Source: Budorcas taxicolor (Eukaryota; Chordata; Mammalia; Artiodactyla; Bovidae). Taken from it: a stretch of 64,000 nt of DNA. The stretch spans positions 11,116,001 through 11,180,000 of the forward strand of contig NC_068928.1 of the NCBI RefSeq assembly GCF_023091745.1. The letters run 5' to 3'. Below the pieces are notes generated by a model that saw only the letters and a program-made list of their open reading frames with translations, ran no database searches and was not told where the DNA came from. Below are positions 47,002 through 58,663 of the stretch, piece after piece; position 1 is the stretch's first letter; each line of letters starts with the position of its first letter. The position numbers and the translations under genes are program-made.

Positions 47002-48679
47002 GTGAGTAAAGTTCATTTATTTTAGGCAAAAAATTAGGCTGAAAGATAAAAATTACTCCATTTTTAATGTGTTCATTTTATATGTACATTTACAGTGATA
47101 ACTTAAGTCAGATTGATTGCTAGTGTTGATATTTAAAAAAAAATAATTTTACCATAAGGAAATCTTTTATTCAAGTTTAAAATTATGAGTTTTTGTGCTA
47201 AAATGTGGGGATATTTATTTAATTCCTTGAAAATTAATTTCCATGTCTAAATTTCTTCTTTTAAAAATAGTCAAACATAGAGGTCAAATGAGGAGAAAAA
47301 AACATTTAAATGATTTAGCCTAACTAGATCTAATTGATATATTTTACATATTTAAAAATTTCAGAATAAGGTAATGTGCATATGACCTCTCTGGGCAAAT
47401 TTTAAAATGTTGTTTAATTGAGAAATGTAATGACTGTACTGTCTCATAATTCTGATTAGTATAAACTTCTTTTAAAAATTACAGTAAGTTATTAAAGATA
47501 TGTTATTTATGGCTTTGAAATTTTCTGGGGAAATTTAGAATAATATGAATTTTGGCTAGGTGGAAATAAATAAATCTCACTAAAGTCGTGATTTTTTGAT
47601 AATATTTCGCCAGTATTAGTTTATTTGTCTGTGTACAAGTTAGATAACTAGTTTACTCTAAAATTGAAGTTACAAGTCTGGAATTATACCCAGAAATTAT
47701 AGTTGAACCATAAATTGATAGTATATGAAATGACCAATGATATTTTAACGTAATTTGAAAGTTCTGTCTTTCTGAATTTTGTCAAACAAACATAGTTGGT
47801 TCTACACAAAAGTCTAAGAGCTATAGCCTCTTAGACTCTAGTTTCATTTAACTGTATATCATCCCCTAATGTATAATGTGAATACATTATTTTGTATTAT
47901 GTTTTTCTTTTTCAGTGCTTCCTATTATTATATGAGATTTATTCAACCTTTATTGGAATTATTCAAAAGAAGCCTCAATAGATATGCAAATCCAATAGAT
48001 AATATGAAATATAAGTACTATGAGGCTTCAGTGGAAAAACTTAAGTGACTTTTTTAGAATCAAGAAGAGAATACAGAATAACTGAATGAAAACCATTGTT
48101 AAAATTGTATGATCATATTTGTTTCCATATATATTCTTTCTAGCTGAGGAATTGTGCAATCTTTTCACTGTATATTTTAAAAGTTCTCTTCAAAGAGAGA
48201 TAAAAATATTAAAAAGCTGAATGTTAAAAAAATAATAAAATAGAGAAAAGGCTCTTCATGATAAAAACCCATAAATTTTATACTTAAGTAGATGTCTTTC
48301 CGTATGTGGCTAACCGATCTGCTAAATTCTTCAAATGCTTGAAATTTGTTTTTAGTCTGTGCAGGAAGATTTGCTAGCATTGTCTTTTTCTTTTTTTTTT
48401 TTTTTGCTTCTTGCTATTGAGAAACATCATGTGATTATGCATTGAAAGCAAATATTTTATGTAGTCTTTTAGAATCTTGCAGTGTTGGTTATGTCTTTTG
48501 ATTGATCTTTAGTTTCCTAAGTTTGAATCTTGTAAAAATAAAAATCAAATAGACTTGAATATTCAGAACATTTCATTAGCCTTCAGGTTCTGTTTTAAAG
48601 TAGACAAATATTTTATTTTTGAATATTAACAATATAAATAATTGAAGATATCTGCATTTGTCTTGACTTAATTCTGCCT

Positions 48680-49020
48680 CAGAATGGCTAGCTCATAAGG
48701 CATACATGAACATTCTCTTTCTTGTTCCCAAGCCATAAGGGTGATTTGGTATTGTAATGAGGCCCAATTACAAAGTCACTAAAGGTGTCTATGTTTACTG
48801 TGGCTGAATTACCAAAGAGAAATGATAAATAGATAACTGACAGTTTAAGTGAAAAAGAGTTTAGAGTGTGATAACACTTCAATTGACAGACTCCCCTCTG
48901 GGTTATATTACACTGCTAAAATGGATGAGCTTTTCTGGTTTTGCTATCAGCCTGCACAGCAGTGTCATTCTAAGTGCCCTTAAAGTGTAAACTTTCTGAT
49001 TTTTTGGCTTGATCCAAAGG
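48680..49020. promoter_or_regulatory. Candidate conserved element with homeodomain palindrome
   Basis: A repeat-free block. At its centre is a perfect inverted repeat, ttgtaat (48752-48758) and attacaa (48767-48773), with an 8-bp spacer. Both arms carry the taat homeodomain core. A Meis/TGIF-like tgacag lies at 48838 and another at 48885. The function is inference. Confidence 0.3.
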
Positions 49021-50090
49021 CACATGTGTTTTTGTTCACTGTTTCTTTTATATTCCTATACTGGAAAAGCAATGCACTTATCTGCTAAAAGTAAAATTTT
49101 GTTTCAATTAAGAAAAAATCATCTTAACTAGCCCTAGAAATCATTCTAAAAAATTATTTTAGGTATAGAAGAATATCTGTTTTTGGTTAAGATGAGATTT
49201 AACAGTCCATAACCATAGACTTGAAGGCAACTTAGTGATCACTTTGTTATCAGTACAAATAAAAACTTTCAGAATAGTATGAAAGGTACTTGGAATGAAG
49301 AAATGGTAAATGTCATTATTAAGCTCAATCTGATATCAAAGTCAGTATGAACGATACTAGACATATTTCCATATTTCCATATTTGGGTCTCTAGAGCCAA
49401 AATCATAGAATTTTAGAGCTAGAAAGAACTTTAGAAATAGCAGTCAGTGGTCGGAGAACTCTTAAAAGGCTTCTAGTTCAGCTACTCTTGATGCCTAGTC
49501 ACATGAGAAAGATGGGCCCTGAAGTTTGCCCAGTGACAGACAACTAATCAGCAAGTTTTCACTTAACCGTTACAGTTTTCACTGCATTAGAAACAAAAAC
49601 AGATGGTGGCATATGGTATAGGGAAGTTGACATGGCATGAAGGATTAAAAAGAATAATAGACATTAGATAAAGTAAGTGAAAATAATACAAAATTGAAGC
49701 AAGTGAACACGGTTAGGTGAGCCCTTTCTAATTCTAACACCTTGGAGGAACAATAAGTAGTATGACTGAATTCCCAGTCCTCAGCTGATCATGCCTTGTC
49801 CTTGAATTTGAAGACATCTTTTGTAGGTTATGACCTTTTTTATGAGTTACTCCATTTCTAGCAGTGTCTAGATATTTTGTATATGTAATAAAATGTATGA
49901 ATATTTTAAAAACAGATTTTTGTTTTTGATGGTTTGTAGATAGAGATACACACACACGCACATACATCTCCCCAGTGGTTAAGAATAACAAACTGGGAAA
50001 GATAAATATTAGATTTCAAAATCACATTAATTTTTTTAATAGATATATAAAATTAATGAAAATTAAAATGGCCCATTATTTCACCACTTT

Positions 50091-50539
50091 GTTCAGTTCA
50101 GTCGCTCAGTCGTGTCCGACTCTTTGCGACTCCATGAATTGCAGCACACCAGGCCTCCGTGTCCATCACCAGCTCCCAGAGTTCACTCAGACTCACGTCC
50201 ATTGAGTCAGTGATGCCATCCAGCCATCTCATCCTCTGTCGTCCCCTTCTCCTCCTGCCCCCAGTCCCTCCCAGCATCAGAGTCTTTTCCAATGAGTCAC
50301 CTCTTCGCATTAGGTGGCCAAAGTACTGGAGTTTCAGCTGTAGCATCATTCCTTCCAAAGAAATCCCAGGGCTGATCTCCTTCAGAATGGACTGGTTGGA
50401 TCTCCTTGCAGTCCAAGGGACTCTCAAGAGTCTTCTCCAACACCACAGTTCAAAAGCATCAATTCTTCGGCACTCAGCCTTCTTCACAGTCCAACTCTCA
50501 CATCCATACATGACCACAGGAAAAACCATAGCCTTGACT
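50091..50539 (-). mobile_element. BovB 3' end, antisense, well preserved
   Basis: gttcagttcagtcgctcagt through gatgccatccagccatctca to accatagccttgacta, about 450 bp. The minus-strand frame reads VVMYGCESWTVKKAECRRID. It is close to other copies at most positions, so it is relatively young. Confidence 0.93.
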
Positions 50540-50799
50540 ACACTACCTAGTACCAGATGACAATTGAAAAAGAAAACTAACATACATGGTTAGAGACTCA
50601 AAATTATGGAAAGGTGTTAAATGAAAGGAGAAGATCTGTCTTCCTAGTTCTTTCCATCCCTTTAAGAGACCTACTGTAAAGTTTTATGTATATTCTTCTA
50701 AAACATTTATAATATGTATTTTGTATAATGTATGTGTATAGATTATTTTTAAAGCTTAAAAATCAGCACAAAGACAAATCAGCCTCATTTTTTAAGGAC

Positions 50800-50952
50800 C
50801 ATACTTTGGTTCAATTCCTGGGTTGGGAAGATCCTCTGAAGGGAGAGCATGGCAACGCACTCCAGTATTCTTGCTTGGAGAATCCCCATGGACAGAGGAG
50901 CCTGGTGGCTACCGTCTATGAAGTTGCAAAGTTGGACACAACTGAGTGACTA
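50800..50952 (+). mobile_element. Bov-tA SINE fragment, sense
   Basis: tttggttcaattcctgggtt through tccagtattcttgcttggag to tggacacaactgagtgacta. The first part of the tRNA half is missing. Confidence 0.88.
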
Positions 50953-51469
50953 AGCATAGAACATACCATTTATATGAATTTGCCAGAATTTATTTAACAT
51001 ATCCTCTGTTGGTAGATTTTTAGTTTATTTCCAATTTGGTGGGAGCTATTAAACAGTGCACTATATATATAATCACATTAATGGTGAAATTTTATTTGGT
51101 AGTTAAATTTCCTGTGTATTTCTAATAGAAATAGAAGTTTATACTTATAATTTTATACACCTTTTAATAGGATGTGATGCCTTTGCCAGGACTGCGTTTT
51201 ATCAAACATCTTATTTTTTGATTAGTGTATATATGTTAATAAAATTTTTTTACTTCCAGTAATAGAATGGCAAAGGACATTAGTAGATAGTACCTGAAAG
51301 AAGATTCTATTTTTGCCTTTAAAATAGGCAAAAATAAGATAATGTTGATAAAGGTGTGGAAAAAGGGTAATATAAAATGTTCATAAACATTTTCTGGAGG
51401 ATAATTTGATGATACGGTTTTCAAGAAACTGAAAAATATACTCTCTGATCTCATAATGCCATTTCAAAA

Positions 51470-51720
51470 AATGTATGATAAGAAAATATTTAGAAATGGG
51501 CATAAAATTGCTTATTGCAGCATTATTTATAAAGCAAAAATTGAAACCAATCTAAATGTCCAGTGGTAAACTGGGTCATCAGATGTGGCACACTAATCCA
51601 ATATATGTTAGCAACAATGAAAAAAGCTTAGTGGTATGAAAAGATATATTTGATAAGATTTTCAATAAAATAGGCTATGAGAAAAAAGGCAGGACCAGTT
51701 TTGTAAAAAATAGTGACTGG
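51470..51720 (+). mobile_element. L1-like fragment, sense
   Basis: gcttattgcagcattattta and ccaatctaaatgtccagtgg match the L1 ORF2 C-terminal text in sense, diverged. Confidence 0.55.
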
Positions 51721-52224
51721 ATTGTTAGTAATCCTCAGTGCATGCACCTGGGGAAAATTTGATTTGTTCTCATTTTAATATTGGGTCACATTACAGAGAT
51801 ATATTGATAAATAGAGAAGACATCTGAAATGAGATACATCAAAATATTGATAGTACATTTTTGATAAAGTGGGATTTTAGATAATTTATAGATTTTTGGT
51901 ACATTTGTATTTTCCAATTTTATATGATGAATACTTTTGTCCCCTGGGACATTTCTTCTTCCCTCTTTCCCACTTTCCATTCTTTTTTCCTTCTTTTGTT
52001 TTTATTAATATTTGTATTTGATTAAGTAGTACTGTCTCATGGCTCAAACTGAAAAGATACAGAAATGTCTATAGAGAAAAATCTCTCTCAGTCCTATCCC
52101 AAGTCACTTGGCTCTCATCTTTGAAAGCAACTAGTGATACTATTGCTCTTATATATCCTTCCAGAAATATTTTTGCCTAATATAACTTTAATCATAACAA
52201 AGTCACAACAAATATACTTAAAAA

Positions 52225-52480
52225 AATATGTTTCTCCATATACACTACCATATGTAAAATAGAGAGCCAATGGAAATTCGCTGTGTGACTCAGGGAACTC
52301 AAACTGGGGCTCTGTAACAACCTAGAGGGGTGGGAAAGTGGGGGAGGTAGGAGGGAGGTTCAGGAGGGAGGGGGCATATGTATACCTATGGCTGATAACA
52401 TGTTGATGTATGGCAGAAACCAACACAATATTGTAAAGCAGTTATCCTTCAATTAAAGATAAATTAATTTAATAAAAATG
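52225..52480 (+). mobile_element. Ruminant L1 3'UTR, sense
   Basis: atacactaccatatgtaaaa, gactcagggaactcaaactg, aacctagaggggtgggaaag and gtatacctatggctgataac form the bovine-type L1 3'UTR. It ends in an A-rich tail 200 bp before exon 8. Confidence 0.88.
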
Positions 52481-52679
52481 TTTCTCAAGTTAATCTGGTG
52501 TGTCTAGAGCTGTACTGATCTGGAGCTCTGAGTTAACTAATGTAGTTCTTTAAAAAGGTTATATTATAGACCTGGTGTACTCTGTCTCCTCTGTTAAATC
52601 TTTATATTGTGGCTTTAATGATGTTTTAAAGATTCTGAGATAAACTTGTTTTAGTTCAACTGTACATATTTGTTTTCAG

Positions 52680-52901
52680 GGAAAATCCTGCTATTTTTAT
52701 CATGGTGTTCATAAAATTAGTGACCAACACACATTACAGACTTTCCAAGGGATGCACAAGGCCTGGGATATAGAAGAACTTGTCAGACTGGGGAGAAAAC
52801 TAAAGGCATGTCCATATTACACAGCACGAGAACTAATGCAAAATGCTGACATAATATTTTGTCCCTACAACTACCTTCTAGATGCACAGATAAGGGAAAC
52901 T
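52680..52901 (+). CDS. BRIP1: BRIP1 exon 8 (residues 307-380): last Fe-S cysteines
   Basis: A 222-bp, phase 0 exon between gttttcag and gtgagt. GKSCYFYHGVHKISDQHTL provides C310, and KLKACPYYTARELMQNAD provides C350, completing the four Cys ligands (283, 298, 310, 350) of the 4Fe-4S cluster. A349 and C350 match the human residues, where A349P causes Fanconi anaemia. The exon ends ADIIFCPYNYLLDAQIRET, leading into the DEAH exon. A human Cys that I recall at residue 332 is His here (FQGMHKAWD), so that Cys is not a required ligand. The 222-bp length equals the human exon. Confidence 0.98.
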
Positions 52902-53152
52902 GTGAGTAGATATGTAAAAATTAAAAGAATTTTTTTCCTATTTATTGGGATATAAGTGATGGATGTAAAAACTTTTAGATGTTTTAATGCCTTTTGCTTT
53001 ATACTTAATTTATGAAAAATGTATAAACAGATTAGAATGTTCAAAGTGTATTCTAGGAGATATTAAAAAATGAATTTTAGACATTGTCAATTTAATTATC
53101 AAAGTAATAAGTACTTTTAAGGACCTAGTACTGAAGTGGAATTATAAAAGAA

Positions 53153-53370
53153 TTTTTCATCCTTGACAGTAATGACGTTTTGGGCTACATACTTCGTTGT
53201 GGTGGGCTGTCCTGTGCATTGTCGGATGCTTATTAGTGTCTGGTTTTGTACATTAGATGCCAGTAGTACACTCATAGTTGTCACAGTCAACAATGTTGTC
53301 ACAGTCAAAAATGTCTCCAGACATTGCCAAATATCCCCTTGGCTGCAAAATTATCTCCATTTGAGACTCA
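53153..53370 (+). mobile_element. MER20 (hAT-Charlie MITE)
   Basis: tgtcctgtgcattgtcggat, tagatgccagtagtacactc and aaaatgtctccagacattgc are clear MER20 text. An 18-bp tandem duplication (gttgtcacagtcaacaat at 53277-53294 and again at 53295-53312 with one change) has expanded its middle. Confidence 0.85.
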
Positions 53371-53639
53371 TTTATAGCTATCACTTTATGCACAGTCAGA
53401 ATTATTATAAAATATTTATCTAAAGAATCTACGTTTTGAAGAACTTACAGCATTTGTGTTTATTTGCCTGGTTCTTAGAGACATCCAGTTGTTACAGCAT
53501 AAGACAAAGAATGAATGATGGTATATTATTACTCCTCTTTTTAGAACTGACTGTACAACTCTCATTAGCTTTCTATTTCTGGAAGTTCAAAATGAATGGG
53601 CATTATATTTAATACCCCTATGCTTGAGCATGCTCACAG

Positions 53640-54110
53640 CCTATCACAAGGACTTCTCAGCCCCTTCTGCCTCCTTGCCTTCAGCTCCTCCAGCTATACA
53701 TCCTTTTGTTTCATTGTCTTTCAACTAGGTCTGTTTCCTTTGACCAACTGTATATATCAATGCCAAGTCAGTCTTTCTTATATTACTTTTATAACATCTT
53801 TCCTCTGCTTAAAAATCTCATATGGATAAAGTCCATATTTCTCAAGCTTTCTCTCAATATGATCAATGGTCTGACCTGAATCTGCCTTTTCAGCCTTTTC
53901 TGCTCCAGATTTCCAACCTGAGCACTTGAAAAATTACCTCAAGATCCCCTGAGGATACCTTGTTCTTTCCTGTATCTCTGCTTTTGATTACACCTCTATG
54001 TATTGAATTGCCCTGCTCTCTCTCCATCCAAATCCAAATTCCACTCATCTTTTAAACCCCCGTATATTTCCTACTCTTTCATTTTTTTCCCCTCAGCCAT
54101 CTCCAGCCCT
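53640..54110 (-). mobile_element. L2, antisense
   Basis: cttaaaaatctcatatggat, aaagtccatatttctcaagc, atcaatggtctgacctgaat and cttttctgctccag follow the antisense L2 ORF2 order. Confidence 0.6.
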
Positions 54111-54990
54111 CTGTATAGTATTGTTCCTCAGAATAACTCAGTGGCAATTGCTTTGTGACATTTTGTATTAGAACTCTTTCAGTTGCCATTGACACAAACC
54201 CAGCTTTGGTAAAACTTATGAAAAACATACTTGACTATTGTGGTGGCTTTATAATCAGGCAAATTCTTCCCAGTGGAAACAGTGATTAACTATAGTCAGC
54301 TAGCTTTTTTCCAGCTAAGTAACCTGGAAAAAAAAGATAGTCACCTATAGTTACTCTGGATGGCCTAGATTGGATCTCATACCCATTCTTGAACTAGTGT
54401 GACTACACAGGAATGGAATACCTTATTTAATTGACAGGCCTGGGTTCTGAGTCTACCCACATTATGAGAGTGGTACATTGTTTAACAGATTAACAGTCCT
54501 ACTGACATCACATGGGTATTGGGGAAGAGTAGTTCTCTAAAGGATTGCAGAAAAGACTGAAATGAAACAGATACATAATATATTAGTATTTTGAGAGTCT
54601 TTTGAATCTTGTGCTGTTATTTAAAAAAAAGTTTTTTAATTAAAAAAATTTTTTTAAAGCAGGTTTTTAAAACTTCTGCTTTTTAAGTTATGTTGAAGAT
54701 CCTTAACAATCCTTTGTGTAACCAGCTACACTTTGATCCTGGGTCACTTAACACGTATTATTTTGGTTGATAGGTTTACAAGTATATTGAGGGTGAAAAA
54801 TGGAAAACTCTATAGATATTTGCTTGGTCTAAGTGCTTTAAAAGTTTTAAGATTGAGAATCAGTTACTTCTGTAGTTGGACTTGTGACAGATATTGGCCT
54901 GTGGTGTGAATTTTTGAATGAAGTGACCTGCCTATTGCTGTTAAATCCATTTTGCTGAATGTTTTACAAGAAAACTCTTTTATCTTATAG

Positions 54991-55190
54991 ATGGACATCA
55001 ATCTGAAAGAACAGGTTGTCATTTTAGATGAAGCTCATAACATTGAGGACTGTGCTCGGGAATCAGCAAGTTACAGTGTAACGGAAGTTCAGCTCCGGTT
55101 TGCTCGGGATGAACTAGATAGTATGATCAACTATAATATAAGGAAGAAAGATCATGAACCCCTACGAGCTGTGTGCTGTAGCCTCATTAA
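54991..55190 (+). CDS. BRIP1: BRIP1 exon 9 (residues 381-447): DEAH box
   Basis: A 200-bp exon, phase 0 at its start and ending two bases into codon 447 (aa, then gtaaga). LKEQVVILDEAHNIEDCARE contains helicase motif II (Walker B), with D393-E394-A395-H396 binding Mg2+ and activating water for ATP hydrolysis. The HN after DEA is typical of this XPD/FANCJ group. The rest, from ESASYSVTEVQLRFARDELD to HEPLRAVCCSLI, belongs to the domain that follows motif II. Only three residues seem to differ from the human exon as I recall it, in sharp contrast with exon 4. Confidence 0.98.
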
Positions 55191-55689
55191 GTAAGAGCAT
55201 TTGTCTGTCATTGCCATTTGTGCTGCTGTTGTATTAGAAACATGTTCTATTATGCCAAGTATTTTATAATCAGTAAACTTGGACCAGACTACTTGGAAAA
55301 TGGATTGTTCCTTTCCAGTTAAACATAAAGATAGCCTAGCCCAAATTTTCCTGTTGATTAAGTCTTTCCTTGAGGTGTTTTTGCTGTGTAGAAGTTTGGC
55401 ATTTCTGTTTCACAGCATAGTTGTTGAAAGAGTTGTCCGTAGTTGTTGATTCTATTTTCTCATTTCCCATTCTTTCCTCATCCATCCCTGTAGTGTTTCT
55501 GTATGCATAATTCTACTGAGATTGTTCTTATCAAGATCTCCAGTGGTCCACAGATGGCCCAATGCAAAGGTTATTTCTGTTATCTTACTTAGCCTCTCAG
55601 CAGTGTTGGTTGCTATTGAATACCACCTTTATGAAAAGTGTTTTTGTCTTCTGTGGAATAATATATATAGGTCTCTGTCGCCCGTTTCT

Positions 55690-56476
55690 GGCACAGAGTT
55701 CCTAAAACCTTTGTAGTTTCCTAATTGATAAGAGCACTAAGAGCATCTTCTGTTTTGTTGTTTCATTTTTGACCCCAGTTCCTGACAGAACTCCTAAATC
55801 CCCTGGGATTTTCTGGGTGATAGGACTGTCTTTTATTCTAATGAGGTGATGGTTGAAGGGCTCCTGAATGGATCCAGTCACTAGAAAAACCAAGCCATGT
55901 TTAGAAGGTTAGAACTTTGAGCTCCAACTCTCTCTGGAAAGAGGAGAGGGGCTGGATATTGAGTTAATGTTCCATCATGCCTTTGTAATGAAGTCATCAT
56001 AAAAATACCAAAAATACAGGCTTCAGAGAGATTCTACATTGGTGAACACATCTATGTACTTGGAGTGTGGTGTATTTCACAAAAGAACAGAAGTTTCTGT
56101 GCCCGGCAACCTTCCTGACTTCACCCTATTTATCGCTTCATTTGAATTTTTATCTATATCCTTTATTATATAATAAACTGGTAAATGTGTTTCCCTGATT
56201 TCTGTGAGCTGTTCTAGTAAATGCCCAACCTGAAGAGGGGGTCGTGGGAACCTCTGACTTACGGGTATTTGGTCAGAAGCACAGATGACAACCTGGACTT
56301 TTACAACTGGCATCTGAGGCTGGGGGAGGGAGGAGGGACAGTCTAATGAGTACTTAATCTGTGGGGTCTCTGCAAACTCAGTTAGTGTCAAAATTGAATT
56401 GAATTATAGGACACCCGTCTGATATCTCAGAGAATTGCTTGTGGAGGGGAAAAAACTGACATCCAGAGGTATCAGA
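55690..56476 (+). mobile_element. Probable solo retroviral LTR, sense
   Basis: The text resembles an old mammalian ERV1-type LTR: gaaggg...ctggatattgagttaatg, then ataatgaagtc-like U3 text. A polyadenylation signal aataaa lies at 56172-56177, followed by gatttctgtgagctgttcta, gggggtcgtgggaacctctg and attgaattgaattataggac, ending near agagaattgcttgtg. No gag, pol or env sequence adjoins it, so it is solo. The family name and exact borders are not established. Confidence 0.55.
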
Positions 56477-57032
56477 AGTGAAGTAGTGAGAACAAGCAGA
56501 CACACAGGAATGTGTTTTCCTTAGTCAGCTTCTATGACATCTCCTGGTTTTCTTCCTCCTCACAGTCTGTTCTTTCTCAGTTTCTTTTGATAGTTCTTAA
56601 TTTGTTTGATGTTTAAATATTGAAGTGTGTTAGGGCTTGGTTTTGGATACTCATTTCTTTTCTAGTTCTTCATTTTCCTTAAATTATATAACTCTAAAGC
56701 AATGCTGACGAGGCCTGAATCTGTGTTTGTCCCAGTCTCTCCTTGGAATGCTGTTTTTATCTACTCAACTATACTTTCTATCTCTGGATATAAAATTTAA
56801 ACTTTCCAAAATATTCCTTTCTTTCCCTACTTCCCCCACCTGCTCTGTCTTCTTTATCTAAGCAGGTACCACCAACCAGTTCCTCAAATCAAAAATCTAA
56901 GTATTATCCTTGATTATTCTCACCTCATCCAATTCATCAGTAAGTTTTAAAAATGCCACCTACACAGTTTATCCCAGATCTTTCAATCTCATATCTGTCA
57001 TCCCAGAATCATCTCTCAACTAGAACACTGTG

Positions 57033-57253
57033 CGTGCGTGTGCTGAGTCACTTCAGTTGTGTCTGACTCTTTGCAACTCTATGGACCTTAACCTGACAGG
57101 CTCCTGTGTCCATGGGATTCTCCAGGCAAGGATACTGGAGTGGGAAGTCATTTCCTTCTCCAGGGTGTCTTCCCGACCCAGGGATCAAACCTGTGTCTCT
57201 TATGTCTCCTCATTTGCAGCAGGTTCTTGACTACTAGTGCCACTGGGAAGACC
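57033..57253 (-). mobile_element. Bov-tA SINE, antisense, perfect target duplication
   Basis: ttcagttgtgtctgactctt through accc-gggatcaaacctgtg to tgccactgggaagac. The 13-bp flank ctagaacactgtg is identical at 57020-57032 and 57254-57266. Confidence 0.93.
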
Positions 57254-57266
57254 CTAGAACACTGTG

Positions 57267-57466
57267 GAAGTGAAGTGAAGTGCAAGTCGCTCAGTCCTGT
57301 CCGACTCTTTGCCACCCCATGGGCTATACAGTCCATGGAATTCTCCAGGCCAGAATACTGAAGTGGGTAGCCTTTCCCTTCTCCAGGGGATCTTCCTGAC
57401 CCAGGGATCAAACCCAGGTCTCTCACATTGCAGGCGGATACTGTACCAGCTGAGCCAAAACGGCAG
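57267..57466 (-). mobile_element. Bov-tA SINE, antisense, adjacent second copy
   Basis: gtgaagtgcaagtcgctcag through gacccagggatcaaacccag to ccagctgagccaaaacgg. It starts immediately after the right target duplication of the first SINE, in the same orientation. Confidence 0.9.
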
Positions 57467-58530
57467 CCTCCTAAGAGGTCTCTCCGACCTTCATTTTTGC
57501 CTTTCTCCTATAATGCATTCTGCCTTATAAACTGGAATCATCTTTTACATGCTTAATGTAGATTATCTCTCTCACTGAAAATCCTCCATTTAAAATCTTC
57601 CCATTACACTCTGAATAGAATTCAGACTTCTTTTCCTGGCCCAATATGATCTGATTCCTGCTCACACACTAACCTTGCTCATACTATTATTCTTTCTGCC
57701 TGTTGTGTTGTAATTACATTGACTTTGAGGTTTTTAAATAAGCAAAATTTGTTAATCGCCCCCAGACATTCCTTCTGCTTGGAATACTCATTCCCCCCCA
57801 CCCCCCGATTCTCACATGACTGAGTGCTTTCTGCATTCAGTTGTTAGAATAAATGTCACCTCTAGGAGAGCTTCCTTGACACTTCAAATGAAAGTAGCAA
57901 TTAGATTACATTAATCCAATTAATTTTCATAATATCACTATCACTACCTAATGTTTTCATGTTCATGGATTTGTTTCTAAGTTCATTTCTACCTCCCTTT
58001 AGTAGAATTTCATTTTCATAAGAATAAGGACTTTACCTGTTTTATTTACTGCTGTATTTCTACTACCCAGCGTAGTATCTGGCATAATACATTTAAATAC
58101 TCACTGAATGTACAAATGTCTCTCTGTGTGTTTGTAAGTGAATATATTATTTATTTTCTAGTAAGTCCATTTTAATGTTAATATTTAGTGCTATAATTTC
58201 CTTATTAGCTTTCTTGTGTTTCTTTTTATGTGCAGACCAAATTTGTGAGTTGGAGAGACACACAAGTTAAGCAGTGTAAATTCACAAAATACAAACTGGG
58301 GATCACATGCGTCTTTCTCTTTTCTGAATAAAAGCTTGCTTTTTAGCTGTATGATTACGTTGTGATATGAAGCATACATGCTTTTTAAAATATGTCTTAA
58401 TTAATCTACATTTATGTGCTAAGAGCATCAAGGAATACAGATCAGTGTATCACAGTTCTGTTTGTTCTGTTGAAATAATAGTGCACATAAGGATGATATT
58501 GGTTGATGGAATTGTTTTATTTTATTTCAG

Positions 58531-58663
58531 TTGGTTAGAAGCAAGCTCTGAACATCTTGTGGAAAGGGATTATGAATCATCCTGTAAAGTATGGAGTGGA
58601 AGTGAAATGCTTTTAAATTTACACAAAATGGGCATCACCACTGCTACTTTTCCTATTTTGCAG
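58531..58663 (+). CDS. BRIP1: BRIP1 exon 10 (residues 447-491)
   Basis: A 133-bp exon that completes codon 447 (Asn) with its first base and ends on a full codon in ttgcag before gtaaga, the best donor in the window. The frame reads WLEASSEHLVERDYESSCKV, then WSGSEMLLNLHKMGITTATF, then PILQ. It lies in the region after motif II that corresponds to the Arch domain in XPD-family structures. The human counterpart, as I recall it, differs at roughly nine positions. The gene continues beyond the window with motifs III-VI and the BRCA1-binding C-terminus. Confidence 0.97.

Larger units (their letters stand above)
47002..52679 (+). other. BRIP1: BRIP1 intron 7
   Basis: A 5.7 kb intron. 47002-50090 is repeat-poor, apart from a T-rich run near 48392, and includes the candidate element at 48680-49020. 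BovB, Bov-tA and L1 pieces follow, listed separately. The acceptor is tttgttttcag. Confidence 0.85.
52902..54990 (+). other. BRIP1: BRIP1 intron 8
   Basis: A 2.1 kb intron with a MER20 copy and L2-like sequence, listed separately. Nothing is recognised from 54180 to 54990. Its acceptor is ttttatcttatag. Confidence 0.85.
56780..58110 (-). mobile_element. L2, antisense, split by two SINEs
   Basis: atttctccc-like text near 56960-57015 (ctgtcatcccagaatc), then after the SINEs acactctgaatagaattcag, cctggcccaatatgatctga and gcctgttgtgttgta. This is the antisense L2 ORF2 order. Confidence 0.6.
55191..58530 (+). other. BRIP1: BRIP1 intron 9
   Basis: A 3.3 kb intron. It holds an LTR-like element, an L2 segment and two adjacent antisense Bov-tA SINEs. 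55191-55680 and 58115-58530 show nothing recognised. The acceptor is tttatttcag. Confidence 0.85.
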
